DNA of 64,000 bases from an uncultured Elusimicrobia bacterium (GTDB lineage Bacteria > Elusimicrobiota > Elusimicrobia > Elusimicrobiales > UBA9959): NCBI GenBank assembly GCA_903917735.1, contig CAIXBR010000005.1:1-64000 (forward strand). The letters run 5' to 3'. A program made the translations under genes and the position numbers. Shown in pieces: positions 26,928 to 39,000 of this stretch. Under the pieces are notes generated by a model. That model did no database searches. It saw only the letters and a program-made list of their open reading frames with translations, and was not told the origin of the DNA. How positions within the stretch are numbered: the first letter of the stretch is position 1; every line of letters starts with the position of its first letter.

Positions 26928-27110
26928 ATGGACGACTATCACGGACATTCCTGCCAGCACGCCGGCGAACATCGCCATAGCCACGGCCATTTCCAGCGCA
27001 AGGCGATAACCGCGGCTTTTTTTATAACGGCCGGTTTCGGCATAAGGCATTCCGTCTTCCTGGTGGAAAGCGAGCCGGTGGAGAATTCCTCCTGCGATAT
27101 CTGCGCCTGA
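26928..27110 (+). CDS. 60-aa His-rich small protein
   Basis: ATG 26928 has a CGGAGG 7 nt upstream. The N-terminus is strikingly His-rich: His at 5, 7, 11, 15, 17, 19 and 21, with Cys9 between them. A short hydrophobic stretch follows (about 27-38) and a CDIC pair ends it at 56-59. That looks like a metal-binding microprotein, perhaps Ni, Zn or Cu, but no family is recognised. It stands alone between the divergent polyprenyl synthase gene and a strong promoter for the next operon. Confidence 0.5.
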   Translation: MDDYHGHSCQHAGEHRHSHGHFQRKAITAAFFITAGFGIRHSVFLVESEPVENSSCDICA

Positions 27111-27137
27111 ACTGTATCCAAAGTAACATTTATCCGG

Positions 27138-27167
27138 TTGACAGCTGAAAAACCTTAAACCTATAAT
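27138..27167 (+). promoter_or_regulatory. Consensus sigma-70-type promoter upstream of the FecR gene
   Basis: TTGACA at 27138-27143 and TATAAT at 27162-27167 are separated by 18 nt. Both hexamers match consensus exactly, the best promoter seen in the window. It lies about 70 nt before the FecR-domain gene and probably drives the run that ends with the second PorV-like gene. Confidence 0.75.
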
Positions 27168-27238
27168 CAAAATAGGTGACTTTGCCAGGTTTGGGCGCCG
27201 CGGGTAACCGCGTTCCGCATTAACGAACAGGAGTCTAT

Positions 27239-28690
27239 ATGCGTTATCTATTTACCTTGATACTGCTGGCCTGTCTTTGCCCCGGCTTGCGGGCGGCCTA
27301 CATCTATTCCTGGCGGGGCGAGGTGGACGTCCGCAGGAGCGAAACCTCCGGCTGGGACAGGGTAACGGGGGAAGAAAAGATCCCGCTGGCGGACGGTGAG
27401 GATATACGCACCGGCAGGGCCTCCACCGTTGAGATCTTCATGGAGGACGGCTCAAAGGTGAAGCTGGCCCCCCTGTCCGAGTTTAAGATGACCTCCGAGA
27501 GCAAGAGCGCCGTCTCCCTCGGTCTTTATTTCGGGCGCGTGCGTTCGTGGGTGAAGAAATTTTCCAGGAAATTCGAGGTCCGCACCCCCTCGGCCGTCTG
27601 CGCCGTGCGCGGGACGGACTTCATGGTTTCCGCCGACGCGGAAGGCAACAGCCGGGTAGAGGTTTACGACGGCAGCGTGCTGGCGGGCGACTCGAAAGGG
27701 AGCTCAGGGCTGCTGCGCGAGGGCCAGTTCGTGGAGATCCCCAACGGCGGCAGGATGCGGGAGCCGGGCGCTAACACTAACGGGTCCGGCGATATGAATT
27801 CCTCGGTAGCCAATCCCTCCCAGGCGGCCAGGAACGAGATCTACAGCGAGATCTCGAAGGAAGACGTTATCTCCCGGGCCCAGCAGGAGATACAGTCCGC
27901 CGAATTCCAGAGCCGCAAGGTGGCGATAGACGCCTTCGGCAACCGCGTGCGCATGGAGGAATATACCATCAGGCCGGAGGCCAACCAGTTCAAGTATGTG
28001 GTATTGAACACGCGGGAAAGCCGCTTTGATTTCGGCAAGATACTTTTCACCTTCAACGCCCCTCTGCCTTCCGACCTGTCATTGGCCACGGCCAACATGA
28101 TCATGTCTCCGGGCAACGCAGCGCCGCAGTGGTACCTGACGGCCATGAACAGCGTGATGTCCAACACCACGGACAAAGTGACGGAGGACGCTTTTGGGGG
28201 GGCCATGGTCTCCAACGGACTTTCCTCCAATCCCGCTTATCAGCTGGTTTTCGGCAACTATTCTTTTTACGCCGCCGGCCCGGCGCAGGCTGCCGATAAC
28301 GGCGGGCTGGGCAAATGGATATGGACCAAGGCCGGTTATAATGTCGCCACCGGGGGGGTGGACTCTGTCTCCTACCTGGGCGGCACCGGGCTGTCCTCCA
28401 CCGCCAGCGGGGATATCTACCACAGCGTCTCGAAGAACATCTTCAACGACACCGGCGACCCCGCCGCCAATACCTGGATACAGGCGGAGGATTTCCTGCT
28501 CTTTGATAACGGCAAGCTGCTTTCCCCCGGAGATTTAGGCGCGGGGCTTGGCGGCGGCGAGACTCTGGACAGCGTAACCGACAAACTTAATTTCGAGCGT
28601 GTGTACACCAGCTCCCTTTTCGGCGGCCGGACGATAAACCTGGAGTATTCCGCCAAACTCCTCAAGGACGCCGGACTGCTGCGGTTTTAG
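27239..28690 (+). CDS. Secreted FecR-domain protein
   Basis: 483 aa with a signal peptide (cleavage near LRAA, residue ~20). Residues 21-170 form a FecR-type domain: GEVDVRRSETSGW, LADGEDIRTGRASTVEIFMEDGS, then FEVRTPSAVCAVRGTDFMVS, a common FecR core. The C-terminal ~300 residues are unrecognised and Gly/Asn-rich. Classical FecR is a one-membrane-span sigma regulator; this one has no cytoplasmic anti-sigma part, so it is more likely a periplasmic or surface beta-protein. AGGAG is 5 nt before the ATG. It heads the locus with the barrel and giant protein. Confidence 0.75.
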   Translation: MRYLFTLILLACLCPGLRAAYIYSWRGEVDVRRSETSGWDRVTGEEKIPLADGEDIRTGRASTVEIFMEDGSKVKLAPLSEFKMTSESKSAVSLGLYFGRVRSWVKKFSRKFEVRTPSAVCAVRGTDFMVSADAEGNSRVEVYDGSVLAGDSKGSSGLLREGQFVEIPNGGRMREPGANTNGSGDMNSSVANPSQAARNEIYSEISKEDVISRAQQEIQSAEFQSRKVAIDAFGNRVRMEEYTIRPEANQFKYVVLNTRESRFDFGKILFTFNAPLPSDLSLATANMIMSPGNAAPQWYLTAMNSVMSNTTDKVTEDAFGGAMVSNGLSSNPAYQLVFGNYSFYAAGPAQAADNGGLGKWIWTKAGYNVATGGVDSVSYLGGTGLSSTASGDIYHSVSKNIFNDTGDPAANTWIQAEDFLLFDNGKLLSPGDLGAGLGGGETLDSVTDKLNFERVYTSSLFGGRTINLEYSAKLLKDAGLLRF

Positions 28691-28740
28691 CTACTGACAG
28701 CGGAGACAAATAGCTATTAAACGGTTAATAACGAATATTT

Positions 28741-29973
28741 ATGGCAAATAAAAATAAATTCTTTGCTGCGGCGTCTATACTTCTGTCCTTTATTTTCTGT
28801 TCCCTGCCCGCCCTCAACGCCCAGGTAAAATTCATACCGGTGGCCGACGTCTCCCTGCTGGGCGGCAAGTATTATCTGGATTCGGACGCGGCCGCCCTGC
28901 AGGGCCGGATCGACGCTTTTTTCTCTCCTGTGCTGAAGCTGGGGGAGAACCACGACCTGATCCCGGTCTATTCCGGCAACTACTCCGGCACGCAGGACAT
29001 ACAGGAACTGGCCGGCGGCGACGTGCTTACCCGCAAGCGCCAGACGCATACCGTCTCGCTGAAGTATGTCTATACGGACGAGTTCAATAAATATAAACCC
29101 CGTATTTCCTATACCAGGGCGCTGATCAAGGAGACCAATGACGAGAACTGGGGCAAGGGCCTTTTCGATTACACCACGCTTTCTTTCGGTTTTGACGCCG
29201 AGCAGGAGCGGCCTCACGGCACCTTCACCGAATCCTATGATTTTTTCCGGGTACAGTACCCGAATTACAGCACGCTCCTTTCGCAGTCGCAGACCGTGAT
29301 AGACACCACTACCTTCAGCCAGCTTTCCGCCAACGCCGGCGCCAATGCGCTGGACAACACCAACCACCGCCTGGGCCTGGCCTACAGCTGGTTCCCCGAT
29401 CCGCTGGTAATGCAGGCCGGCTACAATTTCACTTACTGCAGGTACGGTGAACAGGCTGTGGTGTCCAAACCCGCCGCCGGCCAGCCGTATTTCAAGAGCG
29501 ACAAGCGTTCCGACCTTGTGCAGAACTTGAATTTCAGGGTCTTCCGCGATCTGAAGCCGCTGCAGCTCAGCTTGCGGGCCGGCGTGGACTGGCTGATATC
29601 AAACCAGAATTCCTACGACTCCTCCCGCACCAAGTATATAGGGGACTATTACAGCTACATTGACATGAACCTTAATCCGACCATGGCCTTAGTGCTGAAG
29701 GACGGCACGCAGTTCAGCTTCGGTCTGGACTGGCGCCGTCTCTATTACCAGGGCCGCCTCACGCAGGACCCCAGCGGCAATTACGGCGCCTCCAAGATAA
29801 ACCAGACCTTCTGGCTTACTTCCATCTCGGCGCGCTATCCCGTGTTCGGCAAATTCTTCGCCCGGGCGGCCTACAATTACCAGATCTCGTCGTCCAACAT
29901 GCGCTACGAGGAAAATTACAGATATAACTATAAGGCCAGCACTTACCTGCTGGGCCTGGAGTGGGAGTTTTAG
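28741..29973 (+). CDS. Outer-membrane beta-barrel protein of unknown function
   Basis: 410 aa with a Sec signal (to about LNAQ, residue 28). The body alternates hydrophobic and polar residues in ~10-residue strands rich in Tyr/Arg/Phe (RAAYNYQISSSNMRYEENY) and ends in Trp-Glu-Phe, a C-terminal aromatic typical of BAM substrates. I see no family signature. It starts 50 nt after the FecR gene, so they share a transcript. A pore or anchoring role for the giant protein downstream is a guess from position. Confidence 0.65.
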   Translation: MANKNKFFAAASILLSFIFCSLPALNAQVKFIPVADVSLLGGKYYLDSDAAALQGRIDAFFSPVLKLGENHDLIPVYSGNYSGTQDIQELAGGDVLTRKRQTHTVSLKYVYTDEFNKYKPRISYTRALIKETNDENWGKGLFDYTTLSFGFDAEQERPHGTFTESYDFFRVQYPNYSTLLSQSQTVIDTTTFSQLSANAGANALDNTNHRLGLAYSWFPDPLVMQAGYNFTYCRYGEQAVVSKPAAGQPYFKSDKRSDLVQNLNFRVFRDLKPLQLSLRAGVDWLISNQNSYDSSRTKYIGDYYSYIDMNLNPTMALVLKDGTQFSFGLDWRRLYYQGRLTQDPSGNYGASKINQTFWLTSISARYPVFGKFFARAAYNYQISSSNMRYEENYRYNYKASTYLLGLEWEF

Positions 29974-30075
29974 GCGGATAGTCGCAATGCGGATTCGGTT
30001 GCGGAAGATGCCGGATTTTTAGTCGCGTGGTCTTAGACTATAGACTGTGGCGTGGTCGTTCTTTTAGGAGAACTT

Positions 30076-33000
30076 ATGTTTAACATAAAAAAAATGATTT
30101 TAAACCTGGCCTGCATGGCTGCCCTGGCCGCGCCAGCGGCCGCGGCTTCACCCGGGTTCACCGGGAACTTCTCCCAGTCCGCTGGCTCGGTTTTTGACGG
30201 CGGGGACTATGACCGGACGTCGGCCATCGCCATAGACACCTGGACCGCGGGCGGACCGTTCGTCTATGTGGTCGGCGGCAGTTCCGATAACGCGGCCGGC
30301 ACGGAATACGGCTTGATAGTAAAATACGGTTCCGACGGGGTCATGCTGGCTTCCGATACGTATAGAAACGTGAAGAGCATGTTCCGCTCTGTCCAGTTCG
30401 ACGCCGCGGGCGACTTGGCGGTATCCGGGAATGTGGATTCCGCCTTTCTTGTAGTCAAGTACAATAAGGCCCTCTCCAGGCTTAATTCTACTTCCATTTC
30501 CGGCGGCGGGGACGGGTGGGCTCTCGCTTCCGACTCGCAGTCGAATCTGTATCTCGCCGGCAGCGGTGTGGGCGGTTCCGGCTGGTTCATGAAGAAGCTG
30601 AATTCGTCCCTGGCAGGAACGGCCTCCGCGGATTTCCCCAGCGGCTTTGCGTCGGGCGTGGGCGTTATGCCGGACGGCAGCGTAGTTTTTGTCGGCAACC
30701 TGGATACGGGTTCCAGCAGGGATTGGCATTTCCGCCGCTATGATCAGTCGCTGAGCACTCTTCTCTCCTCGGCTACCTACAGCGTCTCTAACTCTACCGG
30801 CGGCGGCAGTTATCCTTTTACCGCTTTTGACGGGAACGGGAATATTTATGTCGGCGGCCATAAAGATGTGGCCGGCACACAGTATGCCCATCTGGCCAAG
30901 TTCAGTTCTGCTTTTGCTCTTCTGGATTCCACCACTTCGGCTACCGCCAATTCAGTGTTTGCCCGGCCCGCTCTTAATCCCGCGGCTGACAGACTGATAG
31001 TGGGGTCTTTTACCGACCAGAAAAGGCTCATGGCGTTCGATCCCTCCAACCTCCACAGGGGAGCGTCTCTCCCGTCGTCTTATCTGGGCATCAGCGCGGC
31101 TGCGGATAACGGCGGTTACGTATATGTCGCCGGCGATTCTCCGTCCGTGACGGACGAAAAGGACCCCGCCAACGATTTCCACACGGTCCGTTATTTAATT
31201 CCTTCGCTGCCTGTAGTGGGCGCGGGCTTCACCGGCAATTTCACGCAGACCTCCGGCGCTAATTTCGACGGCGGGGATATGGATATGGGCACAGGGGCCG
31301 CGTTCTATAACTCCAATGTTTATGTAGCAGGCGGGGCTCTGCCCAACGGCGGCATCATTATCAGATATAACGGGGCCGGAACGGTCCTTTCCTCAGCCAC
31401 TCTCGGGGGCGTGGACGGCTTCATGCGCGTGGCCGCCAATGCCAACGGCATTTACGCCGTGGCCCAGGGTACTAACACCGGGTTTGTTACCGTTAAATAT
31501 ACGCCAAACCTGGTTTTTGTGTCTTCGGCGGTACTGGCCGGAGATTCCAGCGCCAGGGACCTGACCTTTGATCCGTCCGGCAACGTATACGTGGTCGGCT
31601 CCAACATGGGAGAGGGCGGAAATAACGATTACAAGATAGTCGAATACAACTCGAACCTCGCTCCTATGGGCTCTCCCAAATTGTTCGATGCCGGCGGCTA
31701 TGACGAAGGCAAAGGCATAGCCTACGATAGCGGCAATCTTTATGTGACTGGCGACAGCCTGATCGGGAACACCACTTATTTCGTCACCGCGAAATTCATG
31801 GCCTCTACGTCGCTGGTGTTCCAGTCTTCCGTTTCCTACACGGACACCTACGTCGAGCCTGATATGCCCATGGGCGAGAGGCTGGCCATAAGCACGACCA
31901 CGCATAACGTCTATCTCGTGGGTACGAACGGGACCGAGAACGGCCGGCACATATTGACGCTAAGATATTCACAGAACCTGCTGCTGTTGAGCTCGGCCGC
32001 CTTCGCCGGTTCCACTTACCAGTTGGGCGCCGACATTAAGGTGGACAAGGACGGCTACGTTTACACGCTCGGCAAAGACGGTTCGTCCGCCGACCACCCG
32101 GTGCTGGTCAAATACGATCCCAGCCTGAATTTCCTGTCCAACGCCACAAGCGTTCAGCCTAACAGCTACCTGCCGCTGGCCTTTGCGCTGGATCCCGCCA
32201 CCGGTGAAAGCTACGTGACGGGTTTTTATTCCACGGACGGGTCTAAGGACATGCCAAAGGCGGACATGCGCACTGTCAAGCTCCCTCCTCTCGGCAACGG
32301 CGTCCCCGGCAACCACTCCCCCGTGCTTGCTTGGGCGGGCGGCGGGGCTTACGAGAACGGAGGCCTTAATGTTGTGAACGGCACGGCAGGCAACACCTCT
32401 ATGTTCTTCGTTTACAAGGTTAAATACACGGACCCCGACAACGATCCCCCTGGCGCGGGCTACCCGAAACTGTATGTTACTAACGCGGGAATAGCCGCTG
32501 CCATGCAGGAACAGGATCCCGCCGATAAAAATTACAGCGCCGGCAAGATCTACACCTATGCCACGCAGCTCTCCCCCGGTGCCAATTACGGGTATTATTT
32601 CGTGGCGCAGGACTCGAACACCGCGCCCGCCACCGGTGTGCCTACGGATATTACTCCGGGCCCGGTCGTGGTCGACGCCCCGACGCTGAGCTATCAGTTG
32701 TCCAACCACTTTTCCGCCGGCATTAACGCCAATCTGGTCCTTGCGCCCGTTCCCGGTTCCAATAATCCGGCGCTCGCGAAGGACCTTGCCGGGAATGTTT
32801 ATACCGCGCAAACTTCCGTTTTTAACGCGGTTCCCATGCTGGTGCTGACCAAGTATAATTCCGCGGGCGGCGTACTGTGGACCAGATTCATTCCTTCCGG
32901 TATCCTTGTGGCCAAGGATATAGCGGCAGATGCCCTGGGCAACAGCTATGTGCTGAGCGCTATAGGCGGCGGTTCTTTATTCATAACCAAATACGACGCT

Positions 33001-36000
33001 ATGGGCGCGGAAGTGTGGACCAACACCTGGTCCTCCGGCAATCCCGACACTCCGGGAGCGATCCGCGTCACTCCCGACGGCACTGTGTATGTCGCGTCCT
33101 CGCATTCTGCAACCCCCAGTGGTACCAAGATCGCTTTGGCGAAATTCAACGCCTTCGGCGCTCCCGTCTGGAGCTCGCCGGTGGAATACCAGTCAGTCCC
33201 CGGCAGCAGCATCGATACTGCGAACTCCATGGCGCTCATCCCCGGGGCTACCGCCTTCATCTACGTGGCCGGGAACAGCAATCTCAATGTCCCGGGCGGC
33301 AGCAGCGACGGCCTCCTGGCGAAGTTTGTTGATGTGGGCCCCGCGGCGTTCGTGAACGGCAACGCAATAAGGTACGACAGTCCCAATAAGGGCTACGACA
33401 CGGCCAATTCCGTCGCCGTGGACCAGCTTGGCAACGTGTACATGACCGGTTCAGAAGAGAGGTCCGACCTCGGGCAGGGCAACAATATCTGGGTGGCCAA
33501 ATACGATCCTTTCGGCACCAGGCAGTGGCTTCAGGAGTACAACTCCGGCTCCTACACCAACGACAACGGCAATGCCATAGCTCTGGATAATTTCGGCAAT
33601 GTCTATGTCGCCGGACAGGTGGATCTGTGGAGCAGCGGCACGGGCGAAAATCTCTGGATAGGCGAATACAATTCCCGCGGCGTTATGCTGCTGGACCGCC
33701 ATTATTCTCCCGGCAGCGGTTCTGATAACGCCTATGGCATAGCGGTAGGCTCGGCTTCGGTCTATGTGCTTGGTTCGTTCCTTAATAACAGCGTCACCCC
33801 CGCAGTTCAAACCTCCGGCCTGTACATCCTGCCGGCCGTGTCCGGCGGCGGAGGCGGCGCCCAGGCGGCGTTCCTTGCGGCCATGGAAGGCTCTAACACC
33901 GGTTCCGTGGCGCTTTCCTGGAACTATCCGTCCAGCCTGCCCGCGGGCTCGTCCTTCACGATCCAGTACAGCACTTCCCCTAACGCCGTCTGGTCCCGCG
34001 ACTCGGCGCAGGTGACCGTTTCCACCATGCCCAACCAGGGCGATATGCAGAACTATACCATCGGCGGCCTTATGACCGGTAGAAATCCGGACCAGACCAT
34101 GTTCCCGAACTATATGTTCCGGGTCTGGCTGGTGTCTGCCGACGGCAGTTCCACTCTGCTGCCTGGCGCCACCAGCTACGCAAAAACTCCCTTCGCCTAC
34201 GACAACACCATGTATTACGGCCAGGACCGCATATCCTATCTTTCCAACGTGCAGGCGGGGAACGGCACCAGGAACGCCGTGGCGGTGGTTGGCGATTCCG
34301 TTTACCAGGCTTTCGGCAACGCTCCCATTGCGGGCAGCGACCCGTTAGGGCTTGGTTTCAGGAAGTATAATCTCAATAATTACGTAGAATGGACCCGCTT
34401 CTTCAACACCGCTTCCGGCGCTTATTACAGCGTCAATGCCCTGCTCCGCGATAACGCCGGGAATTTCTACGCTGTGGGCGGCGAAACGCCCTCCAGTGAC
34501 GCGACTAACAAAAATCTATGGATAGGTAAGTTCAGCGCTGCGGGCGATCTGCTCTGGTCCGCTTCCGAGGACGTCAATGGCGGATTCGATGAACTGCACG
34601 GCGCTGCGCTGGACGCCGCCGGCACCGGCCTTTATGTGGCCGGCGAGTTCAGTGACAGCGGCCAGGCCCAGGAAATATTGGTCAGGAAATATGACGTTTC
34701 CAATGCCACAGGCACTTCCGTTAAATGGCAGTACACGGAACCCGGCCGGGGTGGCAGGCCTGCTGCCAGCGCCCGCGGCATAGCGGTGGATGCGGCCTAT
34801 GTTTACGCCGTCGCAACGATCTCCGGTTCAGTGGATAACGATATCTGTGTGCGCAAAATTAGGCAGTCCGACGCGGCCATCGTGTCGTCCTTCACCTACA
34901 ACTCCGGTTTCGGCGATGATTCCGGCAATGATATAGCTGTGAACGCCGCCGGTGTTTATGTGGCCGGTTCCATAGCCACCCCCAGCGAGACGCAGTCCAT
35001 ATATATGGCGAAGTACCAGCTCTCCCTCGGCACTACCTTCTGGGCACTGACCTCCGGTCCTCAGGGAAATTCGGAGATGAACAGCCTTAAACTGGACGCC
35101 GCCGGAAATGTTTACGGCGCCGGTTACGAGACCCGGGGTGATAACAAGGACGCTATTTACGGAAAACTGGCGGGAACGGACGGGGCCATTATCTGGAACC
35201 GTTCTTTCAACGATAACAACGCCGGCAATATCGCGGCCTACTCCGTGCAGGTGGATACGGCCGGCCGGGTTATTTCCGCCCTGGACGACAACGGGCGCCC
35301 GGGCTTCTTCGTGTTCCCGCAGCCTTCGTTCGCCCTGCAGGCCATGCCGTATACAGTGCCCGGCTCGGTGAAGCTCAGCTGGATGGCGCGTGATAACGCC
35401 AACTCGGCCGACTTCTACATCCAGTACAGCACGGACCCAAACGTAGCCTGGTCCACCTCCGCTGCCCAGGTAACGTTCACGAATAACAACATGATGGCCG
35501 GCTCATACCAGACCGCCGCCATTTTCGGCCTCGACAACATCAGGGACGCGCGGGGAATGTCTATGGTCCCGCCCTATTATTTCAAGGTGTGGGTCTCTAC
35601 GGTTTCCGGTATATTCAACCTGGCGCACGAGAACGCCGTTCCCCCGGCCTCGGCGAAAGCCGCGGACATGAACGTTGCCGAGAGCATGAGCAGCTTCGCC
35701 GGTGACGCCCAGCTTTTCACCGTGGGCTACAACAATAATATGTATTCCCCGGCGGCGGGGATGGAGAAGGAGCTGAACGGCGTTGCTAGTGACTCCTCCG
35801 GCAACGTTTACATGGCCGCCAACACCAACTGGAGCGGCAGCGACATATTCGTGCTCAAAAAGTTCAATTCCTCCGGCAGCCCGGTCTGGACCAGGACTTA
35901 TACTCCGGGCGAGTTTTACAACATCAAGGCCGAAAGGATAGCGGCGGACGCTTCCGGCAACATCTATGTGACCGGCTATCAGCGCAACCCGGTGGACACT

Positions 36001-39000
36001 AGCAGGGGGAAGGACCTTTTCCTGATCAAGTTCAACTCGGCCGGCTCATTGGTGTTGAAGTACCTTAGTCAGAAGCCCGGCGACGACGCCGGATACGCCG
36101 TTACGGTCGCCCCCGACGGTTCCGCCGTTTACGTGGCCGGCAGTTCTACCACCGCGAACATGGAAGACGTCTATGTGGCCAAGTTCCCGGCTTCCACCCT
36201 GGCGGCCCCGGTATGGGAGAGGGGCTATAACGGCTCGGCTAACATTACCGATATCGGCTACGGCATAGCACTGCACGGCAACTATCTTTATGTTGCCGGC
36301 ATTTCCGGAGAAAGCCAGTCCGGCAGGCAGAATTCCGTTGTCTGGGCAGGCAGGTACAGCGCCGGTAACGCGAGCGAGCCTATAACCGCGTATGTCGGCA
36401 GTCTTTCCAACATGCCGGCCTCCGGTTATGACGTGGCCGTGGACAGTTCCGGCTACGTTTATGTGGCCGGCGAGGCCGCTGACGAAGCCTCCTGGATGAA
36501 TAACGGCGTTATCTACAGAGCGAGCGCTGACCTGAGCGATTTCGGGGTTACGGTTTCCACCTATCGCGGCGGGAACCCCTCCGGCTCCAATGCCGCGGCC
36601 TACGGCCTGGCTATGGACGCCATGGGCGGCATTTACGCGGTGGGCATGGAAGAGCGCTACGACCTGAACCAGGACAAAAACCTCTGGATACGGAAATTCG
36701 CGCCCGACATGTCCGAGCTCTGGACGCAGACCTTCAATTCTAATAACACCAGCGCCGGAATGAATCTGCCGAACGCGGACCTGGGCCTCGACGTAGCCGT
36801 GGATAATGCTGGCTACGTCTATGTAAGCGGCAAGTTCGGCTCCAACGGCGGAATGTACCGCTACAAGCAGTCGAACACGCTGGCTTATAACCCCACGCTG
36901 ACCGTGAACGTTAAGATGGGCAGCAGCGGTTCCGCGGCGACCTCGGCTTTCCAGGGAGTTCCCGTTACGGTCGTGCCTTTCTCGCAGGCCGGCGGTATCG
37001 ACTCCTCCAACGCGAAGACTCTGGTCACTAACTCCAGCGGGACCGCGGCTTTCACTGTTCCCGCCGGCAAGCAGTATTTTGTGGCGCTCTCCACCCAGGG
37101 GTGGATACCGACCATAAAAGACCAGCAGATGGATCCGTACGGCAATTTCTTCGTGCAGCTTAATGGCGACATCGCCAAAGAGTACATCCTTTATCCCCGG
37201 CCCGCCGGAGACCCCGCTTACCCCCTGACGGTCACCGTCAGCAGCGCCATACCCAACGACAGCATCATGGCCGAGATCTTCTATATGAAGACGGGTGAGA
37301 AGGTGGCTTACGGTATGTCGCAGATAGGGGTCAACAAGAGCAGCGTGACCTTTATAGTGCCTAACGTTTCGCCCGCGGACGCGAACGTCTACACGCTCGG
37401 TATCACCATCCCCAACAGGAACGTGATGAAGAGCGTGCCGCTCACCGCGGCTTTCCCGGCGGGCAGCTCCTACTCGGTGAGCATGTCCACCATGGAAGGC
37501 GCCATAGCCGCTTACGGCGGTTTCGACGCCAGCGTTTCCACCAACCCGGCCTCGCTGGAAGGCGTGGTCAGGGACCGGGTTTACACTTCGCCTATTGCAA
37601 ACGCCACGGTATCTATTTATCATCAGAATAACTGCAGCCCGGGGAATAATCCGCAATATGACGAGTATGAAACCCTGACCGACGTGAACGGCAAGTTCTC
37701 CTTCTATGACGTGCCGCAGAGCGCTATGCCTTACCAGATGGGGGTTAAAAAAGCCGGCTATTCAAGAGGCGGTTTCGGCGGCTGCTGGTTTGACACCAAG
37801 AATAGTAAATATGTCTATAACGGCGTCACCGTCTCGAGTTCCTCGGCGGGCAACTACCAGGAATTCGGGCTTGACCAGGCCACGTATACCTTCAAAGGCA
37901 TCATCACCTATAACGGCGTTCCTCTGCCCAATGCCAGCGTTATGGTCAACGGCGACTTTGGCTGGTATAACAGCGGCAGCGACGTTTACAGGCAGAACGG
38001 CGGCATAGCTACCGACGCGAATATAAAGACAGGAGCGGACGGTTCTTTCACGTTCAGCTCTGCCACGCTGAACGGCCTGCTGGAAGGCGGGCTCACGCTG
38101 CAGGTCTCGTTCTTCGGCAACTGGACCGATATCAACCAGGGAGACAACCATCAGACCGGCAGCAGCGGGCCGGATTACGACGATATCAGGATAGTGCTTT
38201 CTGGCCAGCGCGCGACCGACCTGGACAGCGTCTGTAAAGCCGGCAAAGTATGGGTGCTGAAGGCGGCCGACGGTTCCTGCATGACCGCGGCCAACCCGGA
38301 TACGGCGCTTACCTTCAATATACAGCCCGCGGGCGGCAACAATGCCGCTACGCTGCACGGCCAGATGATGTTCGTCACCACGTATACCGTAACCCAGCAG
38401 ACCCCGCTGAACATCTCCACTTCCGCTCCGGTGACCGTAATGGCCATGCAGCAGTGCAACGGCAATTGTAACGGACAGGCTATAGGGTTCACTCCGCTTT
38501 CGGGCCAGTTCACTTCCAATGTGGCGACCTACAGCGTAGTACTCTCCAGCGGCATAAGCTATTACACGCAGATAGTGTCGGCCGACTGGGGCGAGACCAC
38601 CTCCTTCGACTCTAACGCCGACTTCTCCTCCACCGACACCGTAAGGATGGACTTCACCGTGGGCAAGTCCGGGGTGCTTAAAGGCAGCATTCTGCTCCCG
38701 AACGGGAACAACTTCAAGCCTTTCTACGGCACCAGCAGCGGAAATAATGATCCGGCCGCGTATTCCGCAAACGTCCAGGTGAAGGGCACGAACGTGGACG
38801 TGAGCAACGGCAACGGCACGGATGACAACGGGGCCTTCGAGTTCCCTAACCTGGCTCCGGGCATCTATGATATAACGCTCCAGCCGCAGGGCTCGGGCTT
38901 CGTCTGGGCGCCGGTAGTAATGACCGGCGTGTCGGTTGCCGTGGGCAAGACCACCGAGGTCAAGCTGCAATTGAGCGAGGGCATTGTGGTGCAGCCGCAG

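Noticed and set aside
30148-36880. Repeated short motifs as a possible CRISPR or satellite array
   Set aside because: The periodicity is at protein level (propeller blades) with varying spacing and no conserved DNA repeats.
36046-37656. 536-codon minus-strand open frame opposite the giant surface protein
   Set aside because: The plus-strand frame is continuous over 11.5 kb with signal peptide, repeats and C-terminal domain; the antisense frame shows no family signal.
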